DNA from: Billgrantia bachuensis
GTDB taxonomy: Bacteria; Pseudomonadota; Gammaproteobacteria; Pseudomonadales; Halomonadaceae
DNA: 64,000 nt
Reading direction: 5' to 3'
Assembly: GCF_011742165.1 (NCBI RefSeq)
Contig: NZ_JAAQTO010000005.1
Span: forward strand, 41,839 to 105,838
Shown: one piece after another, positions 37,245 through 45,537 of the stretch
How the letters are laid out: each line of letters opens with the position of its first letter
How positions within the stretch are numbered: position 1 is the stretch's first letter
The notes under the pieces: generated by a model
What the model was told of the DNA's origin: nothing
Database searches by the model: none
The model's input: the letters and a program-made list of their open reading frames with translations, nothing else
Program-made: the position numbers and the translations under genes

Positions 37245-38990
37245 ATGACCGAAAAAGGTAACCGCCCCCCGGGCAAGCACCTGCATGTCCTTGCTCAACA
37301 TCCGGCGAGGTTGGTGCAACATGCCTTCGAGCAGAGCCAGACCGGTATGGTCATCACCGACCAGAATGGCATCATTGTGCTGGTCAACGATGCCTTTTGC
37401 CGTATCGCTGGTAGCGATAGCACCGAAACGAGCGGTTGGCCAATCGAGCATTTCTACGTCTCTCGACGCACACCTTCGCACCTGCCGGTTACTGCTGACA
37501 CCACACCGAACCTGACGCATTCCTGGCAACAGGAAGTACTCTGTCGTCGCGCCGACGGTGAGTCGCTACCGGTATTGATGACGGTCGACGCGATACTCGA
37601 CGAACATCAGCAGCCACGCCACTTTCTGCATAGCTTCGTCCAGCTCACCAGCGCCAACGGCGAGATGCTCGATGATCGTCACTGGATTCACATCGATCCC
37701 ATCACCGGCCTGCCTAACTGGCTGCTCCTGCGCGATCGCCTGGGCCACGCTCTGGCCCAGGCCGAACGTGCCGACACCACCCTGGCACTTCTATTCATCG
37801 ACATCGACCGATTCAAGACCATCAACGACGCGGCAGGCCATATCGAGGGAGATCGCATGTTGGGCGAATTGGCCCAACGTCTACAACGCGAGGTGCGCAG
37901 CAAGGATACCCTGGCCAGGCTCGGCAGCGACCAGTTCGTGGTTCTGCTGGAAAAGGATGGAACGGCGGAGGCGGCGCAGCTGGTAGCGGAACGCCTGCAG
38001 GAAGCCCTGGAGCCCCCCTTCATCTCGGGGGATCGCTACCTGCTGATGACGGCATCGATCGGTATCGCCTTCTATCCCACCGATGCCGAGGATGTCGAGA
38101 CGCTGCTGACAGCCGCGCGGAGCGCCATGTTCATCGCCCGTAAGAAGGGGCCTGGCCGCCTTGCCTTCGTCGATCATCGTTTGACGGCACGACTCAAGGA
38201 GAAACAACAGCTCGAGAGCCTGCTCAGCGAAGCCGTTCATATGCCGGATCACCACTTCGTGTTGCACTACCAGCCGGAGCTCGATCGGCACTCTCTTCTC
38301 TGTACCGGCCTGGAAGCCGTGCTGCGCTGGAAACGCCCCAAGCGCTGGCAGCAACCACCGGGGTACTATATGGACGTTCTCGCCCGCCTGGGGCTTGGCG
38401 TAAGACTCAACCGCTGGATGATCCAGACCTCGATATCCGATCATCGCCAGTGGCATGACACCGGCTCTCCCCTGGGAGGACTGCCGGTTTCCATCCAGCT
38501 CTGCGAATCGCATCTGGCGCAGGATACCTTCGACCACCGGCCACTGGACCATTTCCTGCGCCACCAGGAGATGGGGGCCTTCGAATGGCTGACCCTGAAG
38601 GTACCTTCCCACGGCATTGGCAGCGACTTGGACAAGGCGACTCACCTACTGAAGCGGCTCGAGCGGCTTGGTATCCGCCTTGCGGTCGAGGGAGTCGGCA
38701 CAAACTCCGTCGACCTTGCCTGGCTGTCTCGCCTGCCTTTCCACAAAGCCACCATCGATGCTCAACTGGTCGGAATGCGTCAGGATGGGCGGCGTCTGGT
38801 GGAGGCCTCGTGTCGCATGCTGAACGCTCTCGATATCGAGCCGGTGATCGTCGGCATCGATAATGTAAACCTGGCATCCAACCTGGAGCCGGTCTCCGCC
38901 CGTCTCGTGCAGGGCAACCTCTACTGCCCGGCGCTGTCGGCTGAGGCACTGAGCCACTGGCTCGAAGAGCACAGGCCGGCCGAGGAATGA
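37245..38990 (+). CDS. PAS-GGDEF-EAL protein with both catalytic sites degenerate
   Basis: 581 residues, no membrane segment. PAS at about 28-130, GGDEF-like domain about 145-305, EAL-like domain about 320-575. The cyclase motif reads GSDQF instead of GGDEF, yet the inhibitory RxxD (RSKD) is kept five residues before it. The EAL domain has LEAVLRW for EALLRW, QLCESHL where N.S is expected, VEGVGTN for DDFGTG and VGIDNV for AEGVE, so essentially all metal ligands are lost. It is most simply read as a c-di-GMP binding or protein-interaction module. Divergent from the preceding cyclase; converges on the amidase gene. Confidence 0.88.
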   Translation: MTEKGNRPPGKHLHVLAQHPARLVQHAFEQSQTGMVITDQNGIIVLVNDAFCRIAGSDSTETSGWPIEHFYVSRRTPSHLPVTADTTPNLTHSWQQEVLCRRADGESLPVLMTVDAILDEHQQPRHFLHSFVQLTSANGEMLDDRHWIHIDPITGLPNWLLLRDRLGHALAQAERADTTLALLFIDIDRFKTINDAAGHIEGDRMLGELAQRLQREVRSKDTLARLGSDQFVVLLEKDGTAEAAQLVAERLQEALEPPFISGDRYLLMTASIGIAFYPTDAEDVETLLTAARSAMFIARKKGPGRLAFVDHRLTARLKEKQQLESLLSEAVHMPDHHFVLHYQPELDRHSLLCTGLEAVLRWKRPKRWQQPPGYYMDVLARLGLGVRLNRWMIQTSISDHRQWHDTGSPLGGLPVSIQLCESHLAQDTFDHRPLDHFLRHQEMGAFEWLTLKVPSHGIGSDLDKATHLLKRLERLGIRLAVEGVGTNSVDLAWLSRLPFHKATIDAQLVGMRQDGRRLVEASCRMLNALDIEPVIVGIDNVNLASNLEPVSARLVQGNLYCPALSAEALSHWLEEHRPAEE

Positions 38991-39018
38991 CTGGGCTCGA
39001 CCTGACCGGGATTCGCCA

Positions 39019-40443
39019 CTAGACGACCGAGTCGCCTCGCGACAAATCGAGCTCATCGGGAAAGCGCGACGGAAAAGCCGACAGATAAGCGTGGCTGACC
39101 CTTAAGATTCGCGCATCATCATGCTTGCCACCCGCCAACTGGAACCCCACAGGCAGGCCACTAGGCGTGAAGCCGCAGGGAACGGACGCAGCGGGCTGCT
39201 GACTGAGGTTGAAGGGATAGGAAAATGGCGCCCACTCCTCCCAGTCGCGCATGCCGGTGCCCGGCGGCACGTCGTGATTGAGAGGAAAGGGACGCACTGC
39301 CACCGAAGGTGTCATGACAAGGTGGTAACACTGATTGAAGTGTTCGAGCTTCTCCGTCAGGCGCGCCCTCTCCTTCAGCGCATAGAACATGTCCAGTGCG
39401 CTCAACTGCTCGGCCCGCTTCGCGTCGGCCACCAGGCCGGAGTCGAGCAGCCGGCGCTGCCGCTCGCCGTGCTCTCGATACAGCGCAAGCGAAGCAGTGA
39501 ACCAGAGCGTATTGAAGATACGGATGGGCGACTCGAAACCTGGGTCTACCTCTTCCACCTCGGCGCCGAGCTCAGCGAGCCGACAGGCTGCCTGGCGTAC
39601 GCATTCGGCCACCTCGGACTCTACCCGGGCATAGCCCAACGTGGGTGAGTAGGCGATGCGCATGCCCTCGATCCCCTGACCAAGCTCTTCGCCCCAATCG
39701 TCCGGTTGTCCACGCAAGGCGTAAGGATCTCGATAGTCGTAGCGCCCTATCACGTTCAGCATGCGTGCCGCATCGGCCACGGTTCGAGTCAATGGCCCCA
39801 AGTGGGAGAGCGAGGCCTCCTTCGAGCGTGGCCACTCCGGCACCCAGCCAAAGGTGGGCTTGAAGCCAAACACACCGCAGAATGATGCGGGTATGCGGAT
39901 CGAACCGCCTGAATCGCCCCCTTGGTGCAGTACGCCCATATTGAGCGCCGCTGCTGCCGCCGCGCCACCCGAAGAACCACCCGGCGTCAGCCTGGTGTCC
40001 CATGGGTTGGCCGTCGCGCCGAAGATGCGATTATCGGTAATGGCCTTCCAGCCGAATTCCGGCGTATTGGTCTTGCCCAGGATTACCGCTCCCGCCTCGC
40101 GCAGCATGCGTGCCGGCGGAGAATCCCGTTCGCAAGGGGCGTCCGACTCTGTCAGCGATCCCTTGCGCGCCGGCAGGCCGATTGATTCGGTCAGATCCTT
40201 CAATGAGACCGGAACGCCATCGATGCGGCTGAGAGCACGACCTTCGCGCCAGCGCCGGGTCGAAGCCTCGGCGGCCGCTTCTGCACCCTCCCTGTCGACG
40301 ACTACGTAAGCATTGACGCGATCGTTGAAGCGATCGATGCGCTCGAGAGCAGCTCTCGTTGCCTCCAGGGGTGAAGCCGCACCGCTTTCGAAAAGCTGTC
40401 GAAGCTGCCCCGCATCCATGGTGCCAAGATCGGTATCGCTCAC
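39019..40443 (-). CDS. Amidase-signature family hydrolase
   Basis: 474 residues. The Ser-cisSer-Lys catalytic set is visible: Lys in VSLKDLTES, the Gly/Ser-rich PGGSSGGAAAAAA and the nucleophile region GGDSGGSIRIPA. Hydrolyses an amide or acyl-amide; substrate cannot be told, and the fatty acid amide hydrolase and GatA-like branches look alike. The GTG at 40443 has GGAGG 6 nt upstream and gives MSDTDLG; the frame is open further upstream but runs into the preceding gene. It is 85 nt downstream of the dehydrogenase gene on the same strand, so they may be co-transcribed. Confidence 0.87.
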   Translation of the reverse strand: MSDTDLGTMDAGQLRQLFESGAASPLEATRAALERIDRFNDRVNAYVVVDREGAEAAAEASTRRWREGRALSRIDGVPVSLKDLTESIGLPARKGSLTESDAPCERDSPPARMLREAGAVILGKTNTPEFGWKAITDNRIFGATANPWDTRLTPGGSSGGAAAAAALNMGVLHQGGDSGGSIRIPASFCGVFGFKPTFGWVPEWPRSKEASLSHLGPLTRTVADAARMLNVIGRYDYRDPYALRGQPDDWGEELGQGIEGMRIAYSPTLGYARVESEVAECVRQAACRLAELGAEVEEVDPGFESPIRIFNTLWFTASLALYREHGERQRRLLDSGLVADAKRAEQLSALDMFYALKERARLTEKLEHFNQCYHLVMTPSVAVRPFPLNHDVPPGTGMRDWEEWAPFSYPFNLSQQPAASVPCGFTPSGLPVGFQLAGGKHDDARILRVSHAYLSAFPSRFPDELDLSRGDSVV

Positions 40444-40528
40444 AAGAACCTCCGTTTTTCCAGTGAGACCTCCTACGAGTGTGGGGAAAAAACATCCCGT
40501 TGGGCAAAATAGGGACTTCGCGCAACCA

Positions 40529-41515
40529 TTAGCCACGCCGCGCTGAGCGCTGGTGGCGCTGACTCAGCATCCAGCTTATCGATGCTACGACAGTCGCCGC
40601 CGAAGCCACCGTCAACACGCGCCGGCGCAGGCGTGGCGAGCGAAAGCGGCCATCGATGCGCCGCTCTCCGCCAGGAGGAGCGAATAGGTTTCCTGACGAT
40701 TCGGCCTGCGGCCGTGCCCGGCGCAGCGAGGCATCCACCAAGCTGGCATTGATCGTGCTGTAACCCGGCACCCATTGCGCAAACAGCGACAGCACGGCGG
40801 GCAGACCGACGTAGACGCTAGGCCGTGGTCGCCTGGCCAACCCCACGATGGCCCGCGCCGTACGCCGTGGATCGTAGACCGGCGGAACGGGCTTGACGAC
40901 ACGGCCCGTATAGTTCGCCCCATCCCGGAAACCCGGCGTATCCATGACGGAGGGAAAGAGATTGCAGACATGAATGTTCGGCCAATGGCGCAATTCGCCA
41001 CGCAGGCTCTCGCCAAAGGCGCGCAAGCCGAACTTCGCGGCGCTGTAGGAGGCTGCATAGGGCTGTGGCGCCCATCCCCCCAGCGAGACGTTGTTGATGA
41101 GAGTACCGCACTCCTGCCGCTTGAAGTACGGCAACACCGCATGGGCACCACGCAAACCGCCCAGCAGGTCGGTCTGTAACACCTGCTCATGAACTTCGCG
41201 CGGCACTTCCTCGAATGGCCCCAGCGCACCGACTCCAGCGTTATTGACCCAGACATCGATACGGCCCGCCGTATCGAATGTACTCCTGGCAACTCGCTCC
41301 ATGTCGTCGGGCTGGCTGACGTCGGCAACGACTATTCGGGCCTGACCACCCAGGCGATGACACGTCTCGGCTACATCGTGAAGAGCCCGGCGGTCGCGGG
41401 CGACGAGGAACAGCGCGGCACCACAGCGTGCGAACTCTTGGGCAGCGGCCCGGCCAATGCCACTCGAAGCGCCTGTCAACACGACTACCGCATCGCGCAA
41501 ATCTTTTGTACGCAT
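40529..41515 (-). CDS. Short-chain dehydrogenase/reductase with C-terminal membrane anchor
   Basis: 328 residues. NAD(P)-binding TGASSGIGRAAAQEF, NNAGVGALGPF, and the catalytic YSAAK (Tyr-x-x-x-Lys) after NNVSLGGWAPQP. The classical SDR core ends near residue 250. A basic, Arg-rich extension then leads to a hydrophobic stretch (VLTVASAATVVASISWML) that may anchor it to the membrane. The ATG at 41515 has GGAGGAG 5 nt upstream. Substrate unknown. Confidence 0.88.
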   Translation of the reverse strand: MRTKDLRDAVVVLTGASSGIGRAAAQEFARCGAALFLVARDRRALHDVAETCHRLGGQARIVVADVSQPDDMERVARSTFDTAGRIDVWVNNAGVGALGPFEEVPREVHEQVLQTDLLGGLRGAHAVLPYFKRQECGTLINNVSLGGWAPQPYAASYSAAKFGLRAFGESLRGELRHWPNIHVCNLFPSVMDTPGFRDGANYTGRVVKPVPPVYDPRRTARAIVGLARRPRPSVYVGLPAVLSLFAQWVPGYSTINASLVDASLRRARPQAESSGNLFAPPGGERRIDGRFRSPRLRRRVLTVASAATVVASISWMLSQRHQRSARRG

Positions 41516-41707
41516 CTCGACTCCTCCCTGATGACGCCTACTCCGAGCCGGCAATAGCCAGCGCGGTGTCGTTGGCATCTCCGACCGTGCCCATAACGTA
41601 GTCGACGGAGCGCGAGAATGGCGGAGCGCGTGCCACCAACTTTGTATCATTGCGTTTCAAGGAGCTAATCTTGGTTAATAGATGCGCACAATGACAAGGA
41701 AAAGAAA

Positions 41708-41950
41708 ATGAATAAGGCATTGGTGGCTGCCGCCTGCGCAGTCGGCATCGGCGCTGGCATCCATCTGCTCAACGATGCAAGGGACCAGGCGGAAACGGTA
41801 AACCCAGGTGACCTGTCACCGGACCAGCAGCGCTATTGCGAGAACGTCGAGCAGTGGTATCGGGAAGAGATGCTTGATGTCGCGCCCAAGTGGCGTCTCG
41901 GCCATCCTGACGAACAGGGCACCTATACTCAATGGTGTGCGGAAAGGTAG
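41708..41950 (+). CDS. Small exported protein of unknown function
   Basis: 80 residues. The N-terminus is a short hydrophobic stretch (MNKALVAAACAVGIGAGIHL) that may be a signal or anchor. The rest is acidic with two cysteines (RYCENVEQWYREE and TQWCAER) that could pair in the periplasm. AAGGAAAAG lies 3-11 nt upstream of the ATG. I do not recognise the family. It stands alone between the dehydrogenase gene and the repeat-rich island edge. Confidence 0.65.
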   Translation: MNKALVAAACAVGIGAGIHLLNDARDQAETVNPGDLSPDQQRYCENVEQWYREEMLDVAPKWRLGHPDEQGTYTQWCAER

Positions 41951-41972
41951 AGGAATAGCGACAGATATACGC

Positions 41973-42004
41973 AAAAAGCCGCCTGGCGCGATGCGCCAAG
42001 CGGC
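41973..42004 (-). terminator. Copy 1 of the tRNA-Ala terminator hairpin
   Basis: AAAAAGCCGCC then TGGCGC, GAT, GCGCCA and AGCGGC: the same hairpin that lies directly after tRNA-Ala at 48438-48470 and again at 42691-42723. On the minus strand it ends in TTTTT. Here no tRNA lies next to it, so it looks like a remnant of rearrangement, though it could also serve the small gene that ends at 41950. Confidence 0.75.
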
Positions 42005-42010
42005 GAATCA

Positions 42011-42290
42011 TGTAGCTCAATGACAGAGCTGCACCGAATCCCCTTCTCTATCAGCGCCTACCGCTGCGCTTATCTGTCAAATTGCCGGCTGGCCAACGGT
42101 CCACGGTGCTGGCCGTAGAGTATCCAGCGCCAGCAGCAGCCTCAGAAAAACGAAAGCCCGGCCGAATGAACGGCCGGGCCATCCCGTTGCGCATCGCTCC
42201 CTGACGCATCCCTCAGCGTGGCATCTGACGTCACTTATGTCAGGTGGATTCTGTGCGTGATCGTACATCAAGTTTGTAAGACATAGCTTA
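42011..42290. repeat. 280-bp direct repeat, left copy
   Basis: Nearly identical to 44903-45185, with scattered substitutions and small indels. It holds a TAGCTC...GAGCTG hairpin and a second perfect 8-bp hairpin GCCCGGCC/GGCCGGGC at 42156-42179 that is terminator-like on the minus strand. No convincing coding frame. The two copies flank the island chemoreceptor gene. Of the 536 nt between the flanking genes, the remaining 200 nt downstream show nothing clear. Confidence 0.9.
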
Positions 42291-42486
42291 CAGCGTGGCG
42301 AGCAGAGTCTGGCCAACATGAGCGGTTTCGGTGTGGCCGTTTCTGCGGAATAGAGAAAGCCTCCACAAAAGGGACGAGATAGCAGGCGCTACCAGCACGA
42401 AAAACGAGCTAGCCGCCCCGCTTGACCATAGGGCAGCGGCCAGCCATACCTAGACGGAATCACTCATTCCAGGCAAGGAGGTCTGT

Positions 42487-42645
42487 ATGAGAAAATGGTT
42501 AATGCTGGCTGCATTCAACTGGCTCAGAAAGCCAGCAAATCGTGCCAAAGCGAAGAACGCTTGGAACAACTTTCGAGGAAAAAAGCCTGACAGCCGCTCT
42601 CCCGGGTCGGCTCCCAACCGTCGTCCTGGTGATCGTCCCGACTAG
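42487..42645 (+). CDS. Small basic protein of unknown function, 52 residues
   Basis: Preceded by a strong AAGGAGG ribosome site 5 nt before the ATG. Starts MRKWLMLAAFNWLRKPANRA, continues AKAKNAWNNFRGKK and ends in a Pro/Arg/Asp tail (PGSAPNRRPGDRPD). Very basic, with an amphipathic Trp/Leu-rich opening. The last third is repeated at 45294-45363, where the differences are one Ser to Ala change and one silent change plus conserved stop, which supports real coding. I do not recognise a named family. Confidence 0.6.
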   Translation: MRKWLMLAAFNWLRKPANRAKAKNAWNNFRGKKPDSRSPGSAPNRRPGDRPD

Positions 42646-42689
42646 CCAACCGCACCTGTCCGACCTCAAAAACGCAGTTTACAGGCTAA

Positions 42690-42790
42690 CGAAAAAGCCG
42701 CCTGGCGCGATGCGCCAAGCGGCTGATTCTACGAAACTTTGGTGGAGCCTAGCGGGATCGAACCGCTGACCTCAACACTGCCAGTGTTGC
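42690..42790 (-). repeat. Partial tRNA-Ala copy with its terminator (island attachment-site duplicate)
   Basis: 42740-42790 repeats, without change, the last 51 nt of tRNA-Ala(GGC), from the anticodon arm to the CCA end. 42691-42723 repeats its terminator hairpin. The corresponding intact region is 48437-48539. The 5' part of the tRNA, with the D arm and half the acceptor stem, is missing, so no functional tRNA is made. This is the usual signature of an element inserted at a tRNA 3' end. Confidence 0.9.
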
Positions 42791-43010
42791 ATAGGCGTTC
42801 GCCTAAAGTACTGCTAGCAAAGATAAGCCCACTCCTTCCACTGGAAGCACATACAGCATATACGCTCAACGTGGCTACTGGCGCTCCGACAGGGTTTTAC
42901 GGCTCTAGTCCTGAAAGGGAAAAGTGTGGCCTGTTGCTTCGTACCGATCTGACCCAGCTGGCGGCTGACTGCGGCTGGGTAGCCGGGGCGCGTATTTTTC
43001 CTACTTATAC

Positions 43011-43037
43011 TTAAGTTCTAGGTGCTGATGCCGATAG
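43011..43037 (+). promoter_or_regulatory. Sigma-28 promoter of the island chemoreceptor
   Basis: TTAAGTTC, 11-nt spacer, GCCGATAG, 35 nt upstream of the ATG at 43072. The -10 element is perfect; the -35 element has two mismatches to the consensus. Confidence 0.82.
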
Positions 43038-43071
43038 AAGGGTCTCATTCCCTCACAAGCGGTACTGAAAC

Positions 43072-44745
43072 ATGCTCTCACGTGTCAAAATTGGTACAAG
43101 GCTCGGCATCGCCTTCGGTAGCGTTTCTCTGCTACTCCTAAGCATCTTCGGCGCAGGAATGCTTGGGCTTAACTCAATTAACAGAACTGTGAATACTACC
43201 CTGGAAAGAGATGTGGCACTTTCCTCAAACTCTGCCCTAGTTAAAATTCTATCTTTACAGCAACGCCGCTACGAAAAAGATGCGTTTATAAACATCAGCA
43301 ACCAAGAAAAGCTAGCATCTTATTATGACAAATGGCAAGATACACAAATTAGGCTCAGAGAAGCTCTAACAAATGGATCCTCTTTGACCGAATCAGAAGC
43401 CTTACACAAACTATATAGTGAAGCCGACATTGCTTTAGATGGCTACGTCGACGGTTTTAACACGGTCTATGACAACATCACAAACGGTAGAATTAGTGAC
43501 ACGGAGAGTGCTAACGTTGCTTTCAGTGAACACAAACAAGCAATCTATAAATTAGAAGAATTGGCTGAACAGATAGAGCAAGCCGCGTTAGCTCGAGTGA
43601 ACGTAGCCAAAGGTGATATAATTAAACAATACGACTTCGCGCGCTGGTCACTTATTGCCTTTTCGACAATAGCACTCTTGATGGCTATTTTTTTAGCTTA
43701 TGCGATTACTCGCAGCATAGTAAACCCATTGAAAGGCGCAGTAGAGGTGGCCCATCGAGTCGCCGAAGGGGATTTAACATCGAAGATCGTTAACAAGGGC
43801 TCAGATGAAATATCTTTGCTATTGTCCAGCCTTAACACTATGCAGAACAAACTTAGTAGTTTGGTTGTTTCGCTGCGCAGTAGTAGTAAAAACGTTTATA
43901 CGGGCTCAAATGAAATTGCAATCGGTAGCCAAGATCTTTCTACACGTACCGAAGAACAGGCCTCCTCCTTGCAGGAAACCACCTCTAGCATGGAGCAAAT
44001 AGTTTCGACTGTACGACAAAATACTGATTCTGCAAGTGAAGCGGATCGACTTTCTTCTGATGCTGCCGATACAGCTGAAGCCGGTAGTCAGGATGTTCTT
44101 CGCACCATTGAACTAATGCAAGAAATTGCAGCCAGCTCCAACAAGATCAACGAATTCGTTGAGATAATCGATTCAATTTCCTTCCAGACCAACATCCTCG
44201 CTCTGAATGCTTCCGTTGAAGCAGCCCGAGCTGGAGAACAGGGTCGAGGATTTGCTGTAGTGGCCAATGAGGTTCGCTCTTTGGCTAGTCGAAGTGCAGA
44301 GTCTGCAAAAGAGATACGCGCAGTAGTGGAATCGACTACAGCCCAAATCGGCAATGGAGCCGAGCAGGCCAAGCGCAGCGGTAAAACCATCAACCAGACG
44401 GTCGAATCAATTCGCCAAGTCTCTAACTTGATGAAGGAAATCGCGATCGCAACCCGTGAGCAAAGTAGCGGCATTGATCAAATCAATATTGCACTCACTG
44501 CTATGGACACCATAACTCAGCAGAATGCTTCTCTGGTCGATCAAACAAGTGCCGCCGCTGCTTCTCTCGAGGTCCAGGCCAAGCAACTGACTGAATTAGT
44601 TTCCACGTTCCGCACGGAGGATAAAATCGAAATGAGCCCTTCACCTCAGCGAGATGTAAGAGAGAGCCAGTCGCTTTCGATTACTACTGCAAGATCATCT
44701 CGATCTCCGGTTCAGCCCGAAGAAATAGAAAGGAGTGAGTATTAA
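43072..44745 (+). CDS. Methyl-accepting chemotaxis protein of the island (four-helix-bundle sensor)
   Basis: 557 residues. Membrane helix at about 10-33, a periplasmic four-helix-bundle (4HB_MCP) domain with [13 protein letters not shown], a second helix at about 190-211, HAMP ([20 protein letters not shown]), then the signalling domain with tip [20 protein letters not shown]. Base composition is visibly AT-richer than the flagellar genes, and codon choice differs (many AAA, ATA, AAT), which suggests transfer. Lies between two copies of a 280-bp repeat and within the tRNA-Ala island. No CheB/CheR-binding pentapeptide at the C-terminus. Confidence 0.92.
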   Translation: MLSRVKIGTRLGIAFGSVSLLLLSIFGAGMLGLNSINRTVNTTLERDVALSSNSALVKILSLQQRRYEKDAFINISNQEKLASYYDKWQDTQIRLREALTNGSSLTESEALHKLYSEADIALDGYVDGFNTVYDNITNGRISDTESANVAFSEHKQAIYKLEELAEQIEQAALARVNVAKGDIIKQYDFARWSLIAFSTIALLMAIFLAYAITRSIVNPLKGAVEVAHRVAEGDLTSKIVNKGSDEISLLLSSLNTMQNKLSSLVVSLRSSSKNVYTGSNEIAIGSQDLSTRTEEQASSLQETTSSMEQIVSTVRQNTDSASEADRLSSDAADTAEAGSQDVLRTIELMQEIAASSNKINEFVEIIDSISFQTNILALNASVEAARAGEQGRGFAVVANEVRSLASRSAESAKEIRAVVESTTAQIGNGAEQAKRSGKTINQTVESIRQVSNLMKEIAIATREQSSGIDQINIALTAMDTITQQNASLVDQTSAAAASLEVQAKQLTELVSTFRTEDKIEMSPSPQRDVRESQSLSITTARSSRSPVQPEEIERSEY

Positions 44746-44902
44746 GCTAGAACGCATGCGTTACGCAAGGCTGCCTAGCAATTCTCTTTTGGCCGCAGCG
44801 TTTTAGTGTAGCTGCCATTTTTTATGGCTATAATTGGGTATGTATCATCAGGTGGCCCGGGCGCCGACAAATAATTGCCCGCCCGTGCCACTTCTCTGCA
44901 GG

Positions 44903-45185
44903 TGTAGCTCAATGATAGAGCTGCACCTGCACCGAATCCCTCTCTCAGCGCCCTACTGCTGCGTTTATCTGTCAAATTGCCGACTGGCCAGCGATCCACG
45001 GTGCTGGCCGTAGAGTATCCAGCGCCAGCAGCAGCCTCCAGAAACACGAAAGCCCGGCCGAATGAACGGCCGGGCCATCCCGTTGCGCATCGCTCCCTGA
45101 CGCATCCCACAGCGTGGCACCTGACGTCACTTATGTTAGGTAGATTCTGTGCGTGACCGTACATCAAGTTCGTAAGATATGCTTA
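44903..45185. repeat. 280-bp direct repeat, right copy
   Basis: Matches 42011-42290 along its whole length. It opens inside a long imperfect palindrome (GCAGGTG, TAGCTC, loop, AGAGCT, G, CACCTGC at about 44898-44930), which is better preserved here than in the left copy. It contains the same GCCCGGCC/GGCCGGGC hairpin. Confidence 0.9.
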
Positions 45186-45293
45186 TATTGATCCCGGCGA
45201 CCGGTAATCCAAGGCGCCGCACCCCACTCATGACTCGATCTCGCCGATACGGCTGCAGCTAGGCTGGCCATTGCACGGCAGGGTTCCCGCTTG

Positions 45294-45363
45294 GCCTGAC
45301 AGCCGCTCTCCCGGGGCGGCTCCCAACCGTCGTCCTGGCGATCGTCCCGACTAGCCAACCGCA
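45294..45363 (+). pseudogene. Truncated 3' copy of the 52-residue small gene
   Basis: Reads the same frame as the end of the small gene at 42487-42645 (PDSRSPGAAPNRRPGDRPD, then stop), with no start codon or ribosome site; the upstream sequence is unrelated. The break point at 45294 marks one edge of a duplication. Confidence 0.7.
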
Positions 45364-45372
45364 TCTAACGAA

Positions 45373-45401
45373 AACGCCCCTCCGGATGCCGGCAGGGCGT
45401 T
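45373..45401 (-). terminator. Terminator-like hairpin downstream of the GGDEF-EAL gene
   Basis: AACGCCC and GGGCGTT with an inner CCGG/CCGG pairing; on the minus strand it ends in TTTTCGTT. It lies about 140 nt beyond the end of the gene at 45538. Confidence 0.6.
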
Positions 45402-45537
45402 GGTAAATCTGGCTCTCGGCGGAAATACGCGCCAGCCTACAGATACGAAAACGCCATATGCTGATGCGTGCAAATTTTGTAAAGATCTAGCACTCCCTCC
45501 TTTCTACTTAACCAGTGTAGATCGATAGCACCCCTCA

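Larger units (their letters stand above)
44746..45537. other. Gene-free stretch between the island chemoreceptor and the GGDEF-EAL gene
   Basis: 792 nt holding the right copy of the 280-bp repeat (44903-45185), the decayed end of the small gene (45294-45363), and a terminator hairpin at 45373-45401. The rest shows no credible gene. Confidence 0.7.

Noticed and set aside
42077..42319. Open frames inside the 280-bp repeat on the minus strand, also present in the second copy (DISDVRCHAEGCVRERCATG)
   Set aside because: Both copies change length and frame by small indels, neither has a ribosome site, and the text covers a terminator hairpin. The similarity is due to the DNA repeat.
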